64,000 nt of DNA, taken from Falsiroseomonas sp050563535. Lineage in GTDB: Bacteria > Pseudomonadota > Alphaproteobacteria > Acetobacterales > Acetobacteraceae. The notes beneath the pieces were generated by a model. It was not told the DNA's origin. It searched no databases and worked only from the letters and a program-made list of their open reading frames with translations. How positions within the stretch are numbered: the stretch's first letter is position 1; each line of letters opens with the position of its first letter. Shown here piece by piece: positions 59,001-64,000 of this stretch. Where the stretch lies: the NCBI RefSeq assembly GCF_050563535.1, contig NZ_JBNXUO010000026.1, positions 1 to 64,000 of the forward strand. Direction: 5' to 3'. The translations under genes were made by a program, and so were the position numbers.

Positions 59001-59167
59001 GCGAGGCGACGGTGGCGCTGACCACGGCCTTCATCGCGGCGCAAAAATCCGCCCCCGGCGCGCGGCGGGCGGAGGCGCTGCGGCAGGCGATGCTGCGGAT
59101 GCTGACCGCTGATGGCCGCCACCTGCATCCCTCGGACTGGGCGCCCTTCGTCGTGGTGGGAGCGTAG
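56051..59167 (+). CDS. Exported TPR-CHAT caspase-like protease
   Basis: A 1038-residue protein with a Sec signal (about 1-24, ending PAPAAAQRGG), a long array of TPR-like helical repeats (about 30-620, e.g. HALSALARARYDRGAIAEAA, HTLGTAQLELGDRVAAAASL) and a C-terminal CHAT domain (about 690-1038). The catalytic dyad is intact: His896 in ISFSTHALMAG and Cys946 in VMLSACNTA, followed by SLLVSHWTV and DWAPFVVVG. CHAT peptidases are caspase relatives that cleave selected proteins. The start overlaps the preceding stop (TGATG), so it is translationally coupled to the FecR/TbpB-like protein, which may be its substrate or regulator. Confidence 0.88.
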   Translation: MRAARRAVFALAAAALLPAPAAAQRGGDSAAAAMQDARALVARGEPEAALVRLERFLVAPRGAAEPDLLALRLEAARIAVAVGAPDHARTHLAPAERIANGATMRQEPVLTARLRREFARLRERIGDIAEAEALLGQALPPLVTADPAAAAEAVNARGALRLELLRLVDATGDFRRSLALLARLPGAGGEPQVAALTNLAIAQAESGEAAAALDAAARARFAAGADPRLLRAADLAEAQARIAGLDLPAADALLDRVAAESAADDPLRGHALSALARARYDRGAIAEAAEAAAAAVEAYRATIGERHPAFGRALHTLGTAQLELGDRVAAAASLARAAGVLRAALGPRSQQRHATEVERGLIDLRGGNPAEAARRAREALAAYAAAPPPDRRPEGLATILLGLAAEAEGRDAEAAAQFRRGQAMIEAARGPHSPDLGFSLVRLGRLLTRTGRLEEAAAPLDRAIGIYERIGGAGTVRLAEAVTARAELRARAGQRQGALEDARRGLALLRGRMGAVDTIGATAEAQRRGARDLFAAQARLLLDLLPGDAAAEADAFAATQEALTTRTGEAVRRAIARRAAGDGELGRLLRARQDAADALRQADSLVFAAATRSGAEAGRAATLFRAAREAAAARLRAANEALASGHPGQAAFLAPRPAALADVQAILGEDEALLAPLVTEDGLLLWLVRRGAVRALRLPMRQAEMAELVRRLREGLDLGRLDRGLQLAPFDGAAARALHAALFAPVVDGPEAPRHVILVPDGALQQLPPHLLADREGRWLVQRLAVTVAPSVAAAVAARAAAERGSQAPLAFLGVADPVFDRFADDARMARRGPPAGLRRQLAALDRLADTADEVRRIAGLLGEGDSRLVLRDAATERGVMQAEPRRFRVISFSTHALMAGELPGLAEPAIVLTADDDDAPMDGLLTASDVATLELDAELVMLSACNTAAPDGGPYAEGLSGLARAFLQAGARSLLVSHWTVSSEATVALTTAFIAAQKSAPGARRAEALRQAMLRMLTADGRHLHPSDWAPFVVVGA

Positions 59168-59177
59168 GGCCGGCGCC

Positions 59178-60461
59178 TCAGCGCGCGGCGGGCGGCAGGG
59201 CGCGCCAGCCGATGTCGCGCCGGCAGAAACCGCCCGGCCAGTCGATCGCGTCGACGGCGGCATAGGCGGCGTCGCGCGCGGCCCCCAGCGTCGGCCCGGT
59301 GCCGCCCACCGCCAGCACGCGCCCGCCCTGCGCGACCACCGCGCCGTCTTCCCGCCGGGCGGTGCCGGCATGGAACAGCCGCGCGCCGGGGACCGCCGCG
59401 GCGCGGTCGAGCCCGCGGATCTCCGTCCCCCGCCGCGGCGTGCCGGGATAGCCTTCCGCCGCCATGATGACGACGAGGCTGTGCGCCCCGCCCCAGCGCA
59501 GCGTGGCGGTGCCGAGCGTGCCGTCGCAGGCGGCGGCCAGCACGGGCAGCAGGTCGCCTTCCAGCCGCAGCATCAGCGCCTGGCATTCCGGGTCGCCGAA
59601 GCGGACGTTGAACTCGATGAGCTTCGGCCCCGCCGCGGTCAGCATCAGCCCGGCGAAGAGCACGCCGCGGAAGGGCGTGCCGCGGCGCGCCATCTCGGCC
59701 AGGGTCGGGCGGATGATCTCGGCCATCACGCGGTCCTGCATGGCGGGCGTGAAGGCGGGCGGGGGGGAATAGGCGCCCATGCCGCCGGTGTTCGGGCCGG
59801 TGTCGCCCGCCCCCACCCGCTTGTGGTCCTGCGCGGCGCCGAGCGGCAGGGCGGTGGTGCCGTCGCACAGCGCGAAGAAGGACACCTCCTCCCCCACCAG
59901 GCAGTCCTCGATCACCAGGCTCGCGCCCGCCTCGCCGTGGATGCGGGATTCCATGATGTCGGCCACCGCCGCCTCCGCCTCCTCCAGCGTCGCGGCGACG
60001 ACCACGCCCTTGCCCGCGGCCAGGCCATCGGCTTTCACCACCACCGGCGCGCCGTGTCGGCGCAGATGCGCGCGCGCCGCCCCCGCATCGTCGAAGCGCG
60101 CCCATGCGGCGGTGGGCACGCCGGCCGCATCGGCCACCTGCTTGCAGAAGGCCTTGGAGCCTTCGAGGCGCGCCGCCTCCCGCCCCGGCCCGAAGCAGCG
60201 CAGGCCGGCCGCCGCGCAGGCATCGGCCAGGCCGAGCGTCAGCGGCGCCTCCGGCCCGCAGACGACGAGGTCCACCTGCCTCTCCCGCGCGAAGGCGACG
60301 AGGGCGGGGACGTCCTCCGCCCCGATCGGCACGCAGTCCGCCACTTCCGCGATGCCGGGATTGCCCGGCGCGCACCACAGCTTCGCCAGCAGGGGGGAGG
60401 CCGCGATCTTCCAGCACAGCGCATGTTCCCGCCCGCCGCCGCCCACCACGAGAACGCGCAT
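59178..60461 (-). CDS. purD: Phosphoribosylamine-glycine ligase
   Basis: A 427-residue ATP-grasp enzyme (GAR synthetase) of purine synthesis, joining phosphoribosylamine and glycine. The N-terminus MRVLVVGGGGREHALCWKIA and APGNPG are diagnostic. ATP-grasp motifs follow: VVKADGLAAGKGVVVA, GDTGPNTGGMGAYSPPPAF and EFNVRFGDPECQALM with metal-binding Glu and Asn. ATG at 60461 matches the family start. It is convergent with the CHAT gene (10 bases) and divergent from xseA with 68 bases between starts. Confidence 0.97.
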   Translation of the reverse strand: MRVLVVGGGGREHALCWKIAASPLLAKLWCAPGNPGIAEVADCVPIGAEDVPALVAFARERQVDLVVCGPEAPLTLGLADACAAAGLRCFGPGREAARLEGSKAFCKQVADAAGVPTAAWARFDDAGAARAHLRRHGAPVVVKADGLAAGKGVVVAATLEEAEAAVADIMESRIHGEAGASLVIEDCLVGEEVSFFALCDGTTALPLGAAQDHKRVGAGDTGPNTGGMGAYSPPPAFTPAMQDRVMAEIIRPTLAEMARRGTPFRGVLFAGLMLTAAGPKLIEFNVRFGDPECQALMLRLEGDLLPVLAAACDGTLGTATLRWGGAHSLVVIMAAEGYPGTPRRGTEIRGLDRAAAVPGARLFHAGTARREDGAVVAQGGRVLAVGGTGPTLGAARDAAYAAVDAIDWPGGFCRRDIGWRALPPAAR

Positions 60462-60529
60462 TGCCCTGCCCTTCGCCACCACCCGCGCGTGCTGTTCCGC
60501 GCGGGCGCCGCTTAGCATAGGTTCGGGGC

Positions 60530-62005
60530 ATGGACAGCACGCCCCCGGGCCCGGCCGGCACCTCCAACGTCCCGGAATTCGCGGTCTCCGAGATCGCCGG
60601 CGCGGTGCGCCGCACGCTCGAAGGCGCCTTCGGGCGCGTGCGGGTGCGCGGCGAGATCACGGAATGCAAGCGCTACCCCTCCGGCCACATCTACTTGTCG
60701 CTGAAGGACGAGAACGCGAAGCTGGAATCGGTGGTCTGGCGCACCTCCGTCCCGCGGCTGTCCGTCCAGCCGGAGAACGGGGTGGAGGTAATCGCCACTG
60801 GGAAGATCACCACCTATGCCGACCGGTCGAAATACCAGCTCGTCATCGACCGGCTGGAATTCGCGGGCGAGGGCGCGCTGCTCGCCCGCATCGAGACGCT
60901 GCGGCGGAAGCTGCTGGCCGAGGGCCTGTTCGAGGAGGCGCGCAAGCGCCCCCTGCCGGTGCTGCCGCTGGTCGTCGGCGTGGTGACCAGCGAGGCCGGC
61001 GCGGTGATCCAGGACATCCGCACCACCATCGGGCGGCGCTTCCCGCGCCGGATCATCCTGTGGCCCGTCCCCGTGCAGGGCGCGGGCGCGGCGGAACGGA
61101 TCGCCGCCGCGATCGAGGGGTTCGGCCGGCTTCCCGCCGGCGGTCCGGTGCCGCGGCCGGATGTGGTCATCGTCGCGCGCGGGGGCGGCAGCCTCGAGGA
61201 CCTGATGGCCTTCAACGAGGAGGTGGTGGTGCGCGCCGCGGCGCTGTGCCCGATCCCGCTGATCAGCGCGGTCGGGCACGAGACGGACACGACGCTGATC
61301 GACTTCGCCTCCGACCGCCGCGCGCCGACGCCGACGGCGGCGGCGGAGCTTGCGGTGCCCGCGCGGGCCGAATTGCTGGCAGCGCTGTCGCAGACCGATG
61401 CGCGGCTGCGCGGCGCCGCCACCCGCCTGCTGCGCACGGCCGAGACGGCGCTGCTCCGCATCGAGCGCCGGCTGCCCGACATCCCGGCGCAGGTCGGCGA
61501 ATGGCGCCGGCGGCTGGACGAGGCGGGGGAGGCGCTGCCCGGCGCGCTGCTGGCGCTGGCGCGCCGCAAGCGCGATGCACTCGCGCCGCTCGTGCTGCCG
61601 CATCCGCGCGCCGGCATCGCCGCGCGCCGCGCCGCGCTCGACCTGCTCGATGCGCGGCGCGCCGCGGCCTTCGCGCGCATCGCCCAGCGCGGGCGCGGCA
61701 GCCGCGCGCTGCAGGCCTTCTCCGCCGCCCCGGTGGAGGCGCTGCTGCGCCAGCGGCGGACGCAGCTGGAAGGGCTCTCGGCGCGGCTGGAATCGGTGTC
61801 CTACCAGTCCGTGCTGGCGCGGGGCTTCGCCCTGGTTCGCGATGCGGAGGGCGAGCCGCTGACCCGCGCGGCGGATGTCGCGCCGGGCGCGCGGCTGTCC
61901 ATCGCCTTCGCCGACGGCACGGTGGGCGCGACCGCCGAGGGCGAGGCGCCGAGGCGCCCGCGCCTGCCGAAGCCCGCGCGCACCGCACAGGGATCGCTGC
62001 TGTGA
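60530..62005 (+). CDS. xseA: Exodeoxyribonuclease VII large subunit
   Basis: A 491-residue nuclease subunit that degrades single-stranded DNA in both directions together with XseB. The N-terminal OB-fold has VRVRGEITECKRYPSGHIYL and YADRSKYQLVIDRLE. The catalytic domain includes GVVTSEAGAVIQDIRTTI, ARGGGSLEDLMAFNEE and ISAVGHETDTTLIDFASDRR, then the long helical region (about 280-430). The C-terminal SYQSVLARGFALVRDAEG is standard. The stop overlaps the next start by four bases (GTGA). XseB is not in the window. Confidence 0.96.
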   Translation: MDSTPPGPAGTSNVPEFAVSEIAGAVRRTLEGAFGRVRVRGEITECKRYPSGHIYLSLKDENAKLESVVWRTSVPRLSVQPENGVEVIATGKITTYADRSKYQLVIDRLEFAGEGALLARIETLRRKLLAEGLFEEARKRPLPVLPLVVGVVTSEAGAVIQDIRTTIGRRFPRRIILWPVPVQGAGAAERIAAAIEGFGRLPAGGPVPRPDVVIVARGGGSLEDLMAFNEEVVVRAAALCPIPLISAVGHETDTTLIDFASDRRAPTPTAAAELAVPARAELLAALSQTDARLRGAATRLLRTAETALLRIERRLPDIPAQVGEWRRRLDEAGEALPGALLALARRKRDALAPLVLPHPRAGIAARRAALDLLDARRAAAFARIAQRGRGSRALQAFSAAPVEALLRQRRTQLEGLSARLESVSYQSVLARGFALVRDAEGEPLTRAADVAPGARLSIAFADGTVGATAEGEAPRRPRLPKPARTAQGSLL

Positions 62006-62805
62006 TCGCCCGCCGCCACCTCCTCGCCGCCCCGGCGCTGCTGCTGGCCCGCCCCGCCGCCGCCGTCACCTGGCGGGGCGAGCCGGCGCAGGGCGCGCTG
62101 CTGGTCGGGCGCGCGGCGCCGGGGACGCGGCTCGCCCTCGACGGGCGGGCGGTGCGCGTCAGCCCCGAGGGGCTGTTCGCCTTCGGCTTCGGCCGCGACG
62201 AGGACGAGACGGCGACCCTCGCCGTCACCCATCCCGACGGCCGCGCGGAGACGCGCGCGCTGGCGGTGCGGCGCCGGGCCTGGGACGTGCAGAACATCAA
62301 CGGCCTGCCCCCCGCGCAGGTGACGCCGGACGACACCGCGCTTCGCCGCATCATGGCGGAGCGCGAGCGGCTGGGCGCCGCGCGGGCGAAGGACAGCGCG
62401 CGCACCGACTTCGCCGCCCCCCTGGCCTGGCCGGCGCGCGGGCGGGTCAGCGGCGTCTTCGGCAGCCAGCGCGTGCTGAACGGCCAGCCGCGCCAGCCGC
62501 ATTACGGCTTCGACATCGCGGGCCCGGTCGGCACGCCGGTCTCCGCCGCGCTGGGCGGGCATGTCACCCTGTCGGGCGAGTTCTTCTTCTTCGGCCACCT
62601 GCTGGTGATCGACCACGGGCACGGGGTGAACACGCTCTACGCGCATCTGTCGGAACGGCTGGTGGCGGAGGGCGAGGTGGTGGCGCGCGGGCAGGTGGTG
62701 GCGCGGATGGGTGCGACGGGGCGCGTCACCGGGCCGCACCTGCACTTCTCGCTCTCCTGGTACCAGACCTGGCTCGACCCGCAGCCGCTGCTGCCGCCGG
62801 GCTGA
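62002..62805 (+). CDS. M23-family (LytM) peptidoglycan endopeptidase-like protein
   Basis: A 267-residue exported protein with signal RRHLLAAPALLLARPAAAVT and a C-terminal LytM domain (about 135-262). Zinc-ligand motifs are intact: HYGFDIAG (H-x3-D) and GPHLHFSLSW (H-x-H), with LVIDHGHGVNTLYAHLS supplying the active-site histidine. It probably cleaves peptide crosslinks in the cell wall or activates amidases. The start is GTG at 62002 inside the xseA stop (GTGA), so it is translated with xseA. The N-terminal domain (WRGEPAQGALLVGRAAPGTR) is beta-rich. Confidence 0.93.
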   Translation: MIARRHLLAAPALLLARPAAAVTWRGEPAQGALLVGRAAPGTRLALDGRAVRVSPEGLFAFGFGRDEDETATLAVTHPDGRAETRALAVRRRAWDVQNINGLPPAQVTPDDTALRRIMAERERLGAARAKDSARTDFAAPLAWPARGRVSGVFGSQRVLNGQPRQPHYGFDIAGPVGTPVSAALGGHVTLSGEFFFFGHLLVIDHGHGVNTLYAHLSERLVAEGEVVARGQVVARMGATGRVTGPHLHFSLSWYQTWLDPQPLLPPG

Positions 62806-62858
62806 GGAACAGCCCCGCGCGCGCCGCGTTCGCCCCCCGACACCGCAGGGACCACGCC

Positions 62859-63614
62859 ATGCCAGACGGCCAGTTCGCCACCTATCCCAGCCTGCGCGAC
62901 CGTCCTGTGCTGATCACCGGCGGCGCTTCCGGCATCGGCGCGGAGCTGGTGCGCCAGTTCCGCGCCCAGGGATCGCGCACCGCCTTCCTCGACTTCGACG
63001 ACGCCAATGGCCGCAAGGTGGCGGAGGCCACCGGCGCGCTGTTCTTCCAATGCGACCTGCGCGACATCGCCGCACTCCGCGCCGCCATCGCCGAGGGCGC
63101 GCGGCGATGCGGCGACTTCCTCGTCCTCGTCAACAACGCCGCGCGCGACGACCGCCACGGGCTGGAGACGGTGGAGCCCGAATACTGGGACGAACGGATG
63201 GCCACCAACCTGCGCCACCAGTTCTTCTGCGCCCAGGCGGTCGCGCCGGGGATGCGCCGCGCGGGGCAGGGCTCCATCATCAACATGGGCAGCGTCAGCT
63301 GGATGTCCGGCCAGGGGGGCATGCCTGCCTACACCGCCGCGAAATCCGCGGTGCGGGGGCTGACGCGCGGCCTTGCGCGCGACCTCGGCGGGGATGGCAT
63401 CCGCTGCAACGAGGTGGTGCCCGGCTGGGTCTTCACCGACCGGCAGGAACAGCTCTGGGCGACGCCGGAGGGCGTGGCCGCGCATCTCGCCGCGCAGTCC
63501 ATCCACCGCAAGGTGATGCCGGAGGACATCGCGCGGATGACGCTGTGGCTGGCGGCCGACGACAGCCGGATGGTGACGTCGCAGCATTTCGTGGTGGACG
63601 GCGGGAAGATCTGA
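62859..63614 (+). CDS. Short-chain dehydrogenase/reductase (sugar 1-dehydrogenase-like)
   Basis: A 251-residue classical SDR. The cofactor motif is PVLITGGASGIGAELVRQF with Asp in AFLDFDD, which favours NAD. NNAARDD is the structural motif, Ser in INMGSVSWMSG and YTAAKSAVRG give the catalytic Ser/Tyr/Lys. VVPGWVFTDRQEQLWATPEG and HFVVDGGKI complete the fold. The WATPEG tail of the substrate loop resembles D-xylose or L-arabinose 1-dehydrogenases. It lies 53 bases after the M23 gene and may be separately expressed. Confidence 0.9.
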   Translation: MPDGQFATYPSLRDRPVLITGGASGIGAELVRQFRAQGSRTAFLDFDDANGRKVAEATGALFFQCDLRDIAALRAAIAEGARRCGDFLVLVNNAARDDRHGLETVEPEYWDERMATNLRHQFFCAQAVAPGMRRAGQGSIINMGSVSWMSGQGGMPAYTAAKSAVRGLTRGLARDLGGDGIRCNEVVPGWVFTDRQEQLWATPEGVAAHLAAQSIHRKVMPEDIARMTLWLAADDSRMVTSQHFVVDGGKI

Positions 63615-63725
63615 CGGCGCGCATCCGTCACCCAGGATTCACGCCGCGCGGCGCGCGGGGCGGCTACAGCCCGCCCACGCAACGGCCGCGGCATCGCCGC
63701 GTTGCCGCTGCGAACAGCAGCCGGG

Positions 63726-64000
63726 ATGCGCCGCCTCATGGACATGAACGCGACGAGGCGGCGCTACCGGACGGTGTTCCTGTCGGACCTGCACCTCGGC
63801 ACCCGCGGCAGCCGCACCGACTTCCTGGTCGACTTCCTGACCCGCACCGACTGCGACCGGCTGTTCCTGGTGGGCGACATCGTGGATGGCTGGCGACTGC
63901 GGAAGTCCTGGTTCTGGGACGCGGCGCATGACGAGGTGGTGCGCCTCCTCCTCGCCAAGGCGCGCGCGGGGACGGAGGTGACCTACATCCCCGGCAACCA
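63726..64000 (+). CDS. LpxH-like UDP-2,3-diacylglucosamine-diphosphatase family protein (N-terminal part)
   Basis: The frame opens at ATG 63726 and is still open at the right edge, giving 91 complete residues. The metallophosphoesterase metal motifs SDLHLGT (about 20-26) and GDIVDGWRLRKSWFW (about 50-64) are present and YIPGN starts the next one. This pattern with D-x-W-x-L is typical of the LpxH-like branch, which hydrolyses UDP-2,3-diacylglucosamine in lipid A synthesis. ATGs at 63738 and 63744 are alternative starts. A 111-base gap with GC dyads separates it from the SDR gene. Confidence 0.85.
   Translation, partial: MRRLMDMNATRRRYRTVFLSDLHLGTRGSRTDFLVDFLTRTDCDRLFLVGDIVDGWRLRKSWFWDAAHDEVVRLLLAKARAGTEVTYIPGN

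Noticed and set aside
56051..59167. CHAT protease as part of a CRISPR (type III-E craspase-like) or gasdermin defence system
   Set aside because: No cas gene, CRISPR repeat or gasdermin-like small protein is adjacent, and the protein carries an export signal.
1..64000. CRISPR arrays, insertion sequences, integrase/att sites or rRNA/tRNA genes
   Set aside because: I looked for regular short repeats, terminal inverted repeats flanking transposases and conserved RNA cores and saw none.

Overview
The window looks like ordinary chromosome from a very GC-rich alphaproteobacterium, most likely a Roseomonas-type member of the Acetobacteraceae. This is inference from gene content: three orphan Bug-type (TctC-like) solute receptors, the argH / small lipoprotein / lysA / DUF4175 block, a short-chain-acyl regulator divergent from isocitrate lyase, MCE/Mla transport genes and GC often near 75-80%. 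I found no rRNA, tRNA, CRISPR, insertion sequence or prophage. Genes are densely packed, with many 1-4 base start/stop overlaps.

Layout. 1-4.3 kb: a gene cut by the left edge, an unknown 400-residue protein, a PaaI-like thioesterase and the flagellar stator pair motB-motA. 4.3-7.5 kb: a RamB/ScfR-type regulator divergent from aceA, followed by a 73-residue protein with a duplicated His/Asp motif. 7.5-11.2 kb (minus): PLP dehydratase, DAO-family oxidase and a large DUF2382 stress-type protein. 11.4-21.5 kb (plus): a sugar-type ABC importer, Ldh2-family dehydrogenase, Bug receptor, GMC oxidoreductase, SDR and a second Bug receptor, plausibly one catabolic region. 21.5-29.5 kb: M29 peptidase and TlpA-like protein (minus) divergent from argH, an LptM-like lipoprotein, lysA, a DUF4175 protein and a MOSC protein. 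29.5-34.4 kb (minus): a second ABC importer, a metallophosphoesterase that seems to start at CTG, and a small lipoprotein. 34.6-41.7 kb: thrC, M16 peptidase, pmbA, a Phd/VapC module, a CaiB-type CoA-transferase and a third Bug receptor. 41.7-50 kb: an oligopeptide-type binding protein, a Tim44-like protein with a strong terminator, two very small membrane proteins, an FAD oxidoreductase and a four-gene MCE/Mla lipid-transport operon. 50-59 kb: a DUF2939 protein and the most interesting locus. 59-64 kb: purD, xseA, an M23 peptidase, an SDR and the start of an LpxH-like phosphoesterase.

The candidate undescribed system is at 51184-59167. Three consecutive exported proteins are encoded: (1) a TPR plus outer-membrane beta-barrel protein resembling Slam (DUF560) translocators; (2) a 1167-residue protein with a signal peptide, a FecR-like domain, a large middle region of clearly lower GC, and a C-terminal glycine-rich domain resembling the TbpB/hemophilin barrel that Slam recognises; (3) a 1038-residue TPR-CHAT protein with a signal peptide and an intact His/Cys dyad, overlapping gene 2 by one base. 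The simplest reading is a Slam-type (type XI-like) secretion unit with an unlipidated cargo and a dedicated exported CHAT protease. The domain assignments rest on reading the sequence, and the joint function is inference.
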